DNA from: Palsa-661 sp035535015
GTDB taxonomy: Bacteria; Actinomycetota; Acidimicrobiia; Acidimicrobiales; UBA8190
Reading direction: 5' to 3'
Length of the DNA stretch: 64,000 nucleotides
Assembly: GCA_035535015.1 (NCBI GenBank)
Contig: DATLQU010000019.1
Span: 1 to 64,000 of the forward strand
Shown: positions 35,821 through 44,741 of the stretch, in pieces
Layout: the number at the start of each line of letters is the position of its first letter
Numbering within the stretch: the first letter of the stretch is position 1
Made by a program: the position numbers and the translations under genes
The notes under the pieces: model-generated
What the model saw: only the letters and a program-made list of their open reading frames with translations
Told to the model about the DNA's origin: nothing
Database searches by the model: none

Positions 35821-36723
35821 ATGTCCCACCCGTACCTCTCTCGGGTGGCCGCCCGTCTGCGCCGGTCGCTCGGGCTCGACGAGCTGGCCAGGCGTCTCGA
35901 CGGCATCGAAAGCCGGCTGGCCGGCCTGAACGTCGACCGCTACCCGTACGGACCGCTCTACTTCGGCGACCACACGGCCCTGGTGGCCACCCGGTGGGGA
36001 GCCAAAATGCTGGTCGACACCAGAGACGCCATGGTCTCCCCGTGGCTGGTGCTCGACGGTCTGTGGGAATCGCATGTCACCGATTGGTTGCAGCACACCC
36101 TTCAACCGGGACAGATCTTCGTCGATGTTGGCGCCAATATCGGCTACTTCACCCTTCTGGGGGGCATGCTGGTCGGGCCCCAGGGTCGGTGCGTCGGCAT
36201 CGAGGCGCACCCCCGGTTGGCCGAATTACTCCAACGCAATGTGATCATCAACGGCCTCCACTCCCACGTCACGACGTGGCACCGGGCCGCGTGGTCCGAG
36301 GCGACAGAGCTCAAGCTGCACATGCGACGGAACTTTGCCAGCAATTCGAGCATCGGCTCCATCGGGCCCGATGCCCTTTCCCGGCTTGGCGACACGGAGA
36401 AGATCGTGGAGGTGGAGGCGGTGCGGCTCGACGACCTCCTGGCCGATCTCCCGCGGGTCGACGTCGTGAAGATCGACGTGGAGGGGGCCGAGGTGCACGT
36501 GGTGACCGGCCTAGCGCGCATCCTGGACGCCAATCCCACCATCACCGTCATGTTCGAATGGTCACCGGCCCAGATCACCGATGTCGGTGACGATCCCGGG
36601 AGCCTGGTCGATCTCCTGATGACCCATGGCTTCCGGTTCCAGCACCTCGAGACGGGACTGTCGACGATCGACCGGCCTGCCCTTCTCGCCCTCCCCTACG
36701 GCAACGTTGTCGCCAAGCGCTGA
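35821..36723 (+). CDS. FkbM-family SAM methyltransferase
   Basis: 300 aa. A helical N-terminus (DELARRLDGIESRLAGL) precedes the FkbM domain: IFVDVGANIGYFTLLGG (motif I), CVGIEAHPRLAELLQRN, VEAVRLDDLL, and VDVVKIDVEGAEVHVV, all classic for the family. FkbM enzymes O-methylate sugars or polyketides; here a sugar of the surface glycan is the likely target. Between two glycosyltransferases in one operon. Confidence 0.95.
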   Translation: MSHPYLSRVAARLRRSLGLDELARRLDGIESRLAGLNVDRYPYGPLYFGDHTALVATRWGAKMLVDTRDAMVSPWLVLDGLWESHVTDWLQHTLQPGQIFVDVGANIGYFTLLGGMLVGPQGRCVGIEAHPRLAELLQRNVIINGLHSHVTTWHRAAWSEATELKLHMRRNFASNSSIGSIGPDALSRLGDTEKIVEVEAVRLDDLLADLPRVDVVKIDVEGAEVHVVTGLARILDANPTITVMFEWSPAQITDVGDDPGSLVDLLMTHGFRFQHLETGLSTIDRPALLALPYGNVVAKR

Positions 36724-36730
36724 GGTGGCG

Positions 36731-37948
36731 GTGTCCTCATCGATCATCGTCGTTTCCCACCGGCCCGGGAGCTGGCTCGCCGACTGCCTGGCGTCCGCCC
36801 TGCCCCAGGCTTCGGAGGTCGTCGTCGTGGACAACGGATCGGCCGGCGAGGAGGCGTCCGATGTGGGACGGCGGGCCGGGGCCACGGTGATCCGCGCTGC
36901 ACGCAACCTCGGATTCGCCGGGGGCGTGAATCTGGGATTGCGCCACGCCCACGGGGAATTCGTCGGCCTGTTGAACGACGACGCCGTGGCCGGTCCCGGA
37001 TGGCTTGAGGCGGCGCAAGGTGTCCTGGCCGATCCGACGATCGCCGCCGTGACCCCGAAAGTCCTGCTGCAAGGGATCTTCGCCGAGATCGTGCTGGACG
37101 ACGAGAGCTGGTTCTCAGCCGGCGATACTCGGCCCCTCGGTCGTCTGCTGCGCTCCGTGACCGTCGGAGACAAAGAGATGCTCGAGACCCTCCTGGGTGC
37201 CGGTGTCTACGACGCCGAGCGGGCCGTCGTCGACGGCCAAGCCCAAGTGTGGCGATGGACCTCGGGCCGGACGCCGTTCTACCTCCCCCTGGCCGAAGTC
37301 GGTTCTCAAGACGATGTCCGGATCAATGGAGAGGCCGTACCTGTCCGGTCCCTGTGCAGCTTGGTCAATCACGCGGGAAACTTCCTCGAACGTCACGGCA
37401 TCGCCGGCGACTACGGATTCGCCGCTCCCGACGACGGACGATTCGACCAGCCGGCGGAGCGCTTCGGCTTCAGCGGAACGGCACCGGTCTTCCGCTCTGA
37501 CACTTTGGCCACCCTGGGAGGGTTGGCCGCCCCGTTCTTCGCGTACAACGAGGACACCGACTGGTGCCTGAGGGCCCGGCTGGCCGGGCTCCGTATCGCC
37601 TACGACCCGCAGGCCACCGTCCGTCACCGTCTCTCGGCCACCAGCGGGGGGGCGGCATCGGCTTTCGTCCGATTCCTGGCGCAGAGAAACGCACTGCTGT
37701 GTCTCGTCCGAAACGCACCGACCGACGTGGCCGGACCTCTGGTGTGGAACACCCTGAGACGGGGTCCCGATAACCGGGTGCGGCGCTCAATGATCAAGAC
37801 ACTGCCATGGGCCGTGGCGTCGAGGGTCCGCATGCGGCGGCACTGGGTCGCTTCGCCCCGTGAGGTTTGGGACCGCTGGGCCGGAGCGGACACGATTTGG
37901 GACGTGGAGCCGGCACACGGCCCACCGGCCGGCACGGCTGGTGCCTGA
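36731..37948 (+). CDS. GT2-family glycosyltransferase
   Basis: 405 aa from GTG at 36731, which has GAGG 5 nt upstream; GTG at 36725 is the alternative and lacks such a site. GT-A fold: VSSSIIVVSHRPGSWL, VVVVDNGSAG, ARNLGFAGGVNLGL, the DxD-like LLNDDAVAGPGWLEAA, and EDTDWCLRARLAG (catalytic-base region). An insertion of about 150 residues between the two halves is longer than in minimal rhamnosyltransferase-type GT2s. Likely adds a sugar (often rhamnose in this subfamily) to the glycan. Confidence 0.92.
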   Translation: MSSSIIVVSHRPGSWLADCLASALPQASEVVVVDNGSAGEEASDVGRRAGATVIRAARNLGFAGGVNLGLRHAHGEFVGLLNDDAVAGPGWLEAAQGVLADPTIAAVTPKVLLQGIFAEIVLDDESWFSAGDTRPLGRLLRSVTVGDKEMLETLLGAGVYDAERAVVDGQAQVWRWTSGRTPFYLPLAEVGSQDDVRINGEAVPVRSLCSLVNHAGNFLERHGIAGDYGFAAPDDGRFDQPAERFGFSGTAPVFRSDTLATLGGLAAPFFAYNEDTDWCLRARLAGLRIAYDPQATVRHRLSATSGGAASAFVRFLAQRNALLCLVRNAPTDVAGPLVWNTLRRGPDNRVRRSMIKTLPWAVASRVRMRRHWVASPREVWDRWAGADTIWDVEPAHGPPAGTAGA

Positions 37949-37978
37949 TCCTTCGGCCATGGCGGTCAGGACAGGCCG

Positions 37979-39052
37979 TCAGGACCCGATGGCTTTCACC
38001 ACCAGGTCGACGAACCTCTCCCGTGACCGCGGCAGTGAGAACGCCTCGACCCGACGGGCCGCCGCTCGGGAGAACTGACTCCTCAGTTGTTCGTCCTCCA
38101 CCACCCGGTGGACGGCGGCGGCAAACAACAGGGGCTCCTTGCTTTCTAGGAGCAGCCCGGCGTCCTGGACGGTCTCTGGCACGGCGGCCACCCCGTAAGC
38201 CACGACGGGCAGATCATGGGCCATGGCTTCGACGATAGGCACGCAGAAGCCCTCGTGATCTGACGCGCAGACAAAGACATCGGCAGCCCGGTAGTAGGCC
38301 TCAAGTTCGTCAGGCGCCACTGAACCCACCACCGTCACCGCCTCGGCGAGCCCGAGCTCGGCGATGAATGCTTCGAGAGCAGGGCCGTAGCGCCGGCCCA
38401 GAGGAGATCCGACCAGATGGAGCCGCGCCCCGGGGTGATACACACGCCTGTACACGGCCAGCATCTTCACCAGATCGTGCGGGGCCTTGTGAGGCGAGAC
38501 CTTCCCGACGAAGAGGAAGTCCGGTCCCCCGTCGGCCTTGGCCGCTTGCAGGACGCGCAGCCGGGTGGCGTCGGCTTCGGCATGCACCGTCATGTCGATC
38601 AGTAACGGGACGACTGCCGTCGAGGTAAATCCCACCTCCAGCAACTCGCCCTCATTGAAAGAGGAGTCAGCGATGGCCAGGAGGCATTGGGGGGCCAGGC
38701 GGGCGAGTTGCTCACGACCGAGGCCCACCTCGTAACCCACACCCGGCTCCCACGATTGGAGCAGATCGGCCGGGGTGATGTTGTGATAATTCACCAACTT
38801 CGGCTCCGAACGGGTGGCAAAGGCATCGAAGATCGGGCTACCTATGGAGGATTGGTAGAGCAGATACCGATCTTTAGCCGGACGACCCAGAGCAGCCACC
38901 GGTCGTGCTTTCTTCACCAGGTCGGGCGAGCAATCACCGTAGAAGATTTCCGACATCACCCCGGCGGCGCGGAGCGCGTCGGCCACGGCGAGCGTGTGAA
39001 CGCCGATCGCATCTCGACTGGCCAGCGACGGAACGACCTGGTCAACGCGCAC
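37979..39052 (-). CDS. GT4-family glycosyltransferase
   Basis: 357 aa. VDQVVPSLASRDAIGVHTLA at the N-terminus, donor domain FVGKVSPHKAPHDLVKML, and E-x7-E motif in SDHEGFCVPIVEAMAHDLP. The only glycosyltransferase of the region on the minus strand, convergent with the GT2, so transcribed separately. Slightly lower GC than its neighbours. Confidence 0.93.
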   Translation of the reverse strand: MRVDQVVPSLASRDAIGVHTLAVADALRAAGVMSEIFYGDCSPDLVKKARPVAALGRPAKDRYLLYQSSIGSPIFDAFATRSEPKLVNYHNITPADLLQSWEPGVGYEVGLGREQLARLAPQCLLAIADSSFNEGELLEVGFTSTAVVPLLIDMTVHAEADATRLRVLQAAKADGGPDFLFVGKVSPHKAPHDLVKMLAVYRRVYHPGARLHLVGSPLGRRYGPALEAFIAELGLAEAVTVVGSVAPDELEAYYRAADVFVCASDHEGFCVPIVEAMAHDLPVVAYGVAAVPETVQDAGLLLESKEPLLFAAAVHRVVEDEQLRSQFSRAAARRVEAFSLPRSRERFVDLVVKAIGS

Positions 39053-39157
39053 GAGCCGGAGTGTAGCGGCGCGCCCGAATGTGCCCGTGTCAGAGGAGGT
39101 CCGACTTCGACGAGCTACTGCTCCGACGGCGGACGCCGGTAGGCTTTTCCCTGTCTC

Positions 39158-39241
39158 GCGGGCGTGGCGGAATTGGCAGACGCGCCGGGTTTAGGTCCCG
39201 GTCCCCTCACGGGGATGGAGGTTCGAGTCCTCTCGCCCGCA
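39158..39241 (+). tRNA. tRNA-Leu (anticodon TAG)
   Basis: Acceptor GCGGGCG pairs with CGCCCGC, discriminator A at 39241, no encoded CCA. The anticodon stem-loop CCGGG-TTTAGGT-CCCGG gives TAG. A long variable arm (TCCCCTCACGGGGA) marks a class II tRNA, and the T-arm contains GGTTCGAGTCC. Confidence 0.97.
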
Positions 39242-39481
39242 CGGCGTCGTATCCACCGTCGCAGACGTCAACTACCGAAAGGGCCCGGCGGACCTCAGCC
39301 GCAGGGCTGATACCTCGCCTCACGTCCTCGTGTAGTACCGCTGGTAGACCAAGCCATTGGCGAACCGGAAAAGGTCCCGTCATTCGAGATCTTTCTGGAA
39401 GTCGCTCGGCAGGGCTGGCCTAGAACTGCAAAGGTGGCCGGAGAATTCCTGGCCGACGAGCTCCACCCACTCCAATCGCCA
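39242..39481. other. intergenic region after tRNA-Leu
   Basis: 240 bp between tRNA-Leu and the acyl-CoA dehydrogenase stop. A plus-strand open stretch (about 39313-39480) has protein-like composition (EIFLEVARQGWPRTAKVAG) but no start or recognisable family. No integrase or att-like copy of the tRNA end is seen. Confidence 0.3.
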
Positions 39482-40639
39482 TCAGCGGGGAGAACGAGGC
39501 ATGCCCATGCCGACCATGGCGACGATGTCGCGCTGGATCTCGTTGGTCCCACCCCCAAAAGTGAAGATTGTCTGACCCCTGGTGCTCCGCTCCAGCTGAC
39601 CCTGGAGAACGGCGCCAGCCGACCCCGCGGTCAAGTATCCAGACTGACCCACCACCTCCGTCAAGAGGCGGTACACCTCGAGGGCCAGCTCCGTTCCATA
39701 GACCTTTGTGGCCGAAGCGTCGGCGGGGTTCAGGCCCTTATCGGCGGCCCAGGCGACTTTCCAGTTCAGAAGCTTGAGAACTTCGACCTTGGCATGCACC
39801 TTGGCCAGAGTCGCGCGAACCCATTCCTGATCGATCACCTTCCGACCGTCGGCCAACGTCTGGTCTTGCGCCCATCGCCGCACGTCGCTGAGACTGCGGA
39901 GAAGACCTGAGGAAGGGCAGATCGCCACCCTCTCATGATTGAGCTGGTTGGTGATGAGCTTCCAACCCTGGTTCTCGACCCCGACCAGGTTCTCAGCGGG
40001 CACCCGCACATCTTCGTAGAACGTCGTACTGGTGATGTCCCCGGCGATCGTGGCCAACGGCGCCCAGTGGAAGCCAGGGGTATCGACGGGCACGATGAAG
40101 ACGGACAGACCCTTGTGCTTAGGAACATCAGGGTCGGTACGGGCCGCCAGCCAGACATAGTCGGCATACTGAATGGCACTCGTGTAAATCTTCACACCGT
40201 TGATCACGTACTCGTCACCGTCGCGGACGGCCCGGGTCCGCAACGACGCCAGGTCGGTACCGGCCGAGGGTTCTGTGTAACCGATGGAGAAGTGGACCTC
40301 TCCCCGGAGAATGCCGGGCAGGAGGCGCTTCTTCTGCTCGTCGGTGCCAAGCGCCATAAGCGTCGGGCCGACACTGTTGAGGGTGAGGAGTGGAAGAGGC
40401 ACTCCCGCCCAGTGCGACTCCTCCACGAAGATCATTTGCTCGATCGGCCCTCGAGCCTGGCCTCCGAACTCGACCGGCCATCCCAGACCGAGCCAGCCGT
40501 CCTCGCCCATCCGACGGATATAGCGGGTGTACGTGGACCCGCCATCGCCCGTTCCCTCGACCTCGTCGACCAGGCGTGCGAAGTACGCACGCAGCTCGTC
40601 CTTCAGGTCCTGTTGCTCCGCCGTCAACGTCAGATACAT
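39482..40639 (-). CDS. acyl-CoA dehydrogenase
   Basis: 385 aa from ATG at 40639 (MYLTLTAEQQDLKDELRAYF); the frame is open 20 codons further up without a good site. FAD/acyl-CoA features: FSIGYTEPSAGTDLASL, YVINGVKIYTSAIQYADYVW, a fingerprint near the C-terminus (FTFGGGTNEIQRDIVAMVGMGMP). Catalyses alpha,beta-dehydrogenation of an acyl-CoA using FAD. It resembles the FadE proteins of steroid side-chain degradation in mycobacteria, but whether it needs a partner subunit is not visible here. Confidence 0.93.
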   Translation of the reverse strand: MYLTLTAEQQDLKDELRAYFARLVDEVEGTGDGGSTYTRYIRRMGEDGWLGLGWPVEFGGQARGPIEQMIFVEESHWAGVPLPLLTLNSVGPTLMALGTDEQKKRLLPGILRGEVHFSIGYTEPSAGTDLASLRTRAVRDGDEYVINGVKIYTSAIQYADYVWLAARTDPDVPKHKGLSVFIVPVDTPGFHWAPLATIAGDITSTTFYEDVRVPAENLVGVENQGWKLITNQLNHERVAICPSSGLLRSLSDVRRWAQDQTLADGRKVIDQEWVRATLAKVHAKVEVLKLLNWKVAWAADKGLNPADASATKVYGTELALEVYRLLTEVVGQSGYLTAGSAGAVLQGQLERSTRGQTIFTFGGGTNEIQRDIVAMVGMGMPRSPR

Positions 40640-40971
40640 CGGGGCTCTCCCTCGCCTCCCGTGTCTCACGCACGGTACCGGTAGAGGATAGGACTTCACG
40701 TTCTCGATCGGCGTCAGATCACTTCAGTACCGGATGAGGGATGATCGGTTCCGGGCTTCCTTCTCGTCGCGGCTGTTGCGCCGGGCGTTCCCCCAGCGGC
40801 GACGGCCTTCGCGCCGTCGCCCGCCCGTCGCCGCAGGAGTCCACGGCGAAGATCCTCCAACCTCCGATGTCGGCTGTCGCTGAGGTGCAGCAGGCCGACC
40901 ACACTCACACCGTGCACGGGGGGCCCCACCCGCCACCACCTCAGCGACGACCGCTCGAGTCCAACGCTCGG
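40640..40971. other. intergenic region upstream of acyl-CoA dehydrogenase
   Basis: 332 bp between the GGDEF-EAL stop and the ACAD start, both on the minus strand. It contains one strong hairpin (40798-40821). Long plus-strand frames here are shadows of the GGDEF-EAL gene. No gene supported. Confidence 0.4.
40798..40821 (-). terminator. strong hairpin downstream of GGDEF-EAL gene
   Basis: Perfect 9-bp stem GGCGACGGC / GCCGTCGCC with loop CTTCGC, about 150 nt past the stop at 40972. No T-run; a hairpin-only terminator is possible. Confidence 0.4.
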
Positions 40972-43632
40972 TCAGGAGACCACGGCCGAGGCGCGCACCT
41001 CGCTCCACGACCGCAGGTCATCGGTGGGGAAGACACCGAGCGAACGAGCGGGAAGAGGCCGCCCGAAGAGATACCCCTGGGCCAGGTGGCAGCCGAGGCT
41101 CTGCAACCTGGTCACCTGGGCCCGCCGTTCCACCCCTTCGGCGATAATGGGCAGCCCCAGGGAGTCCCCCAGGCCGATGATCGCCCGTACGATCGCTGCG
41201 CTGTCGGATCTCTGGTCGAGATCCTCGACGAAGCTCCGGTCGATTTTGAGCGACTCCACAGGAAAGCGTTGCAGGTAGCTGAGCGACGAATACCCGGTTC
41301 CGAAATCGTCGATCTCGACGTGGAGACCGAGGTCCCGAAGCGCCTTCAGGACGACGACGGCCTCGTCGGCGTCGCGCATCAACGTGCTCTCGGTGATCTC
41401 CAGCCAGAGACGGTCGGGGTCGATGCCCGAGGCCTCGATGCACTCGACCACCTGGCGGGGGAAGCACGGGTCGGCCAACTGGACGGCCGACACGTTGACC
41501 GAGATGTTCAGCCGTACGTCGTCCTCGCCGACCGCCGACCGCCTCGCACTCCAGTCCGCCAACTGCCGGCACGCCTCTCGCATCACCCACAGCCCGAGGG
41601 GCAGGATCAGCCCCCCGTCCTCGGCCAGGGGGATGAATTCCTGGGGGGGCAGGAGTCCTCGGGTGGGGTGTTGCCACCTCACCAGCGCCTCCATCCCGAC
41701 CAGCGTCTCGGTATGCAGGTCGACGAATGGCTGATAGTGCAGCTCCAACTCGTCGCGCTCGAGCGCCCGGTGCAACTCGTTGGACGTCCGCAGCCGACTG
41801 ACCACGGTGTTCTCGTCGTCCTCCCGGTAGATCTCAATCCGCGACGGACCGCGCTCCTTGGCCCGGTACATGGCGATGTCGGCGTTGCGAAGGAGCACGG
41901 CGCCCGAGCCGGCGGCGCTCGACACGGCGATCCCCACGCTCAGCGACACGAACACTTCGGCGGCCGGGAGCACCAGGGGTAGGTCCATGGCCGCCACCAG
42001 TCTCTGCGCCACTTCGAGGCAGTCGTCCTCCGTGTTCACGTCGTCGCACAGGACGGTGAACTCGTCACCGCCGAACCTGGCCAAGGTGTCGCTGGCCCGC
42101 ATGGCCCCACTCAACCGATCGGCCACCGCCCCCAGGACCTGATCGCCCACGTCGTGGCCCAGACTGTCGTTGATGAGCTTGAAGCGATCAAGATCGAGGA
42201 AGATCACGGCCACGCCGTGTCCGGCCCGGTCCGCCCGCCGTAGCGCCACCTCCAGGCGATCCATGAACAGTTCACGGTTCGGCAACCCGGTCAGCGAGTC
42301 GTGAATGGCGGCGTAGGCCAGCCGCTCTCGGAGGGCTCGCCGCTCGTCAATGTCTTCCACCTGCCCGAGCAGATAGAGCGGACGCTGCTGTTCGTCACGC
42401 ACGCAGGAGACGCTCACCGACACCCAGACCTCACGCCCGTTCCTATGGACGTAGCGCTTCTCGATCTGATACCCGTTGGACTCCGTGGAGATGAGCCGCT
42501 GCATCTCGGCCGAGCCCGTCTCCCGGTCCTCAGGGTGCGTCAGATCGAGTACGTTGACGCCGACCAGCTCGTCGGGTGACCGTCCGACAATGTCGCCGAT
42601 GGCCGGATTGGCCCGCATGATCCAGCCTTCCAGGTCGGTCATGGCCATCCCGATGGGAGCATTCTCGAAGGCCGATCGGAAGCGCTCGTCAGCCTCGCGC
42701 AGCTCGGTGATGTCGTGCAGGTTGGCCACGATCCCGCCCACGTCGGGGTCGTCCAGATGGTTGGACACGGCCGCCTCGAAGTACCTCCACCGGCCCTGTG
42801 CGTCCTGACTGCGCACCACCGCCCGCAGAGCCCGGGTGGGGTCTTCCAGCAGTGGCGGGAATTCCTCGGCCATCCGGCTCAGGTCGTCCGGGTGCAAGAT
42901 CGCCCCCATCGACTCGTTCTTGTAGGCATCGGCCGGCAGCCCGAGGATGCGATCGAAGGCGGGGCTCACGTACTGCAGATTCCCCACGATGTCGGTCACC
43001 ACGATGATGTCGGCGGCGTTCGACACCAGAGCCTTGAAACGTCGCTCCGACTGACGCAGTTCGCGCTCGACCCTCTCCCGTCCCTGGGTGGCCCGGCCCA
43101 GCAGTTCGATCACCAGAACCACGCCGATCAGCCCGAGGGCGGCGATGCCGTGCACCAGAGGCTGGCGGATCAGCGTGGGGGCGAGGTGCACGGCGATGGC
43201 CAGTTGTCCGAGCAGCACCGCCACCGCCGTCCACACGACGCTCGGCCACGTGGCCTGGGACCCGAATCTCTGGATGGCGGCGGCGCCGCCGAAGATGAAG
43301 CCGATAGACAGGATCGACCCCCAGCCCGTGCTGTAGGCCACGGCGGCGATCACCCCCATGCTGGCCGCCACCTGGGCACTGCGATGCCACGGCCGCCGCT
43401 GCTCGCCCCAGAAGACCGAGGCCAGAACGCTGGCCGCTCCGCCTCCCGTCACCAGCGCCACGTAGAACCAATACGGCTCGGGGGCGATCAGATGGAGCCA
43501 CCGGAACAAACAGAAGATGGCCGAGACGAGTGGGTTGGCGATCAGGCTGTGGTCGAGGGCGGCCGCCTGGAGCCGGTCCCGCAGAGACGCGCCGGAGCCC
43601 GTGTCATCGCTCCCTGCCCGGACCGGTCCCAC
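40972..43632 (-). CDS. membrane PAS-PAS-GGDEF-EAL c-di-GMP turnover protein
   Basis: 886 aa, GTG start. About five membrane helices (30-185), then two PAS domains (about 200-320 and 325-440; each with a PAC-like tail), GGDEF domain with intact RFGGDEF active site and an RxxD inhibitory site (RASD) five residues before GGDEF, and an EAL domain with EALVRW, NVSAVQL, EITES and DDFGTGYSSL. Both catalytic sites look intact, so it could both make and break c-di-GMP. Single gene; upstream lies a 14-bp tandem repeat. Confidence 0.96.
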   Translation of the reverse strand: MGPVRAGSDDTGSGASLRDRLQAAALDHSLIANPLVSAIFCLFRWLHLIAPEPYWFYVALVTGGGAASVLASVFWGEQRRPWHRSAQVAASMGVIAAVAYSTGWGSILSIGFIFGGAAAIQRFGSQATWPSVVWTAVAVLLGQLAIAVHLAPTLIRQPLVHGIAALGLIGVVLVIELLGRATQGRERVERELRQSERRFKALVSNAADIIVVTDIVGNLQYVSPAFDRILGLPADAYKNESMGAILHPDDLSRMAEEFPPLLEDPTRALRAVVRSQDAQGRWRYFEAAVSNHLDDPDVGGIVANLHDITELREADERFRSAFENAPIGMAMTDLEGWIMRANPAIGDIVGRSPDELVGVNVLDLTHPEDRETGSAEMQRLISTESNGYQIEKRYVHRNGREVWVSVSVSCVRDEQQRPLYLLGQVEDIDERRALRERLAYAAIHDSLTGLPNRELFMDRLEVALRRADRAGHGVAVIFLDLDRFKLINDSLGHDVGDQVLGAVADRLSGAMRASDTLARFGGDEFTVLCDDVNTEDDCLEVAQRLVAAMDLPLVLPAAEVFVSLSVGIAVSSAAGSGAVLLRNADIAMYRAKERGPSRIEIYREDDENTVVSRLRTSNELHRALERDELELHYQPFVDLHTETLVGMEALVRWQHPTRGLLPPQEFIPLAEDGGLILPLGLWVMREACRQLADWSARRSAVGEDDVRLNISVNVSAVQLADPCFPRQVVECIEASGIDPDRLWLEITESTLMRDADEAVVVLKALRDLGLHVEIDDFGTGYSSLSYLQRFPVESLKIDRSFVEDLDQRSDSAAIVRAIIGLGDSLGLPIIAEGVERRAQVTRLQSLGCHLAQGYLFGRPLPARSLGVFPTDDLRSWSEVRASAVVS

Positions 43633-43672
43633 AGGGGGCTATCGGCAGCTCAGCGACCCACCTTGACGCCCC

Positions 43673-43719
43673 CGCCCGGGCCCGCCCGCCCGGGCCCGCC
43701 CGCCTGGGCCCGCCCGCCC
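43673..43719. repeat. 14-bp tandem repeat, about 3.4 copies
   Basis: Unit CGCCCGGGCCCGCC at 43673, 43687 and 43701 (one C-to-T change), with a partial fourth. Extremely GC-rich, between the GGDEF-EAL start and the GNAT stop. Confidence 0.85.
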
Positions 43720-43742
43720 GTCAGAACTCCCATCGGCCCAGG

Positions 43743-44252
43743 TCAGGGGACCGCCCGCCGGTACCGGACCTCGTCGACGGCCACGCCCCAGATCTCTTGC
43801 CGGCGCCGCCCGCCGTCGGCACCCCATCCGTCAGCCACGTAGAAGCGTTCGGCCCGTGCATTTCCCACCAGCACCCACAGGACGGCGTCGCCGAACCCCC
43901 GCCCGACCAGCGCGGTCCGGGCGTCGCAGATGAGCCGCCGTCCCACCCCCCGTCCCCAGGCCCCGGGATCCACGTAGAGCGCCAGCACCTCGCCACAGCC
44001 GGCGGTCTCGGCGTCGGGCGACGGACCGGTGGTGGCGAATCCGCAGATCACGTCGCCCTCGGTCGCCACCAGGGTCACCGGCGCATCGGCATCGGTGGCA
44101 CCGAACCGGTAGCGACCCATCCGATCCTCGGGCCGCAGGCCGTCGAGGTAGTCGGCCGGAAGCAACCCCCCGTATCCCACCTGCCACGACCGGACGTGCA
44201 CGGCGGCCACGGCGGCCGCGTCATCGTCCCGGGCCCGCCGCACCTGCACCAC
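43743..44252 (-). CDS. GNAT-family N-acetyltransferase
   Basis: 169 aa from GTG at 44252 (a second GTG follows directly). GNAT motifs: VRRARDDDAAAVAAVHVRSW, then LALYVDPGAWGRGVGRRLI (motif A, R/Q-x-x-G-x-G/A acetyl-CoA loop) and VLVGNARAERFYVADGW (motif B). Transfers acetyl from acetyl-CoA to an unknown amine. Stands alone. Confidence 0.9.
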   Translation of the reverse strand: MVQVRRARDDDAAAVAAVHVRSWQVGYGGLLPADYLDGLRPEDRMGRYRFGATDADAPVTLVATEGDVICGFATTGPSPDAETAGCGEVLALYVDPGAWGRGVGRRLICDARTALVGRGFGDAVLWVLVGNARAERFYVADGWGADGGRRRQEIWGVAVDEVRYRRAVP

Positions 44253-44326
44253 AGGGCCATTCTCGCAGCCCTCCGGGTCCCTTCGTCCGATCGGGTCCGG
44301 GCGTCGGTGCGCCCGGACCGCGCCCG

Positions 44327-44712
44327 TCAGCCCCCGCCGTCCCCCTCGATCACCTGGCCGGTCGGGTACCCGGCCTCCTCCGAACACAAGAAGGCCACCA
44401 CCCGGCCACGTCCTCGGGCCGACCCACCGTCCGAACGGCGCCGTGGCGAGACGTCGTCGATCCCCATGGCCTCCTTCACCAGGCGCCGACCCATCTCGGT
44501 GTCGACCAGACCGGGGACCACCACGTTCACGTGGATACCCTGACGCTGCTCCTCCCTGGCCGACGTCTTGGCCAACGCATCGAGCGCCGCCTTGGCCATG
44601 CTGTAGGGCGCCCCTTGGTTGTAGGGCGCCCCGTTGGCGGCCCGCAGCCGGTCGGCGACGCTCGAGATGAACACCACCTCACCCGGACCACCCGGAGCCC
44701 CGCCTGATCCAT
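44327..44712 (-). pseudogene. truncated, frameshifted SDR remnant
   Basis: The minus strand retains an SDR C-terminal half: EVVFISSVADRL, APYSMAKAALDALAK (Tyr/Lys), GIHVNVVVPGLVDTEMGRRL and VVAFLCSEEAGYPTGQVIEG. The N-terminal nucleotide-binding part is absent. Near 44420-44455 the expected GRVGRPEDVA segment is split over other frames (PFGR in one, VGRPEDVA in another), which needs several single-base losses. So not a functional gene. Confidence 0.7.
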
Positions 44713-44741
44713 AGCCCCGCCCGACTCCGATCCCGGCCGAA

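Noticed and set aside
39242..39481. an island at tRNA-Leu
   Set aside because: No integrase, no repeated tRNA end and no clear composition break next to it.
40741..41982. a plus-strand frame opposite the EAL domain
   Set aside because: Composition is that of an antisense shadow, and the minus-strand GGDEF-EAL gene is unambiguous.
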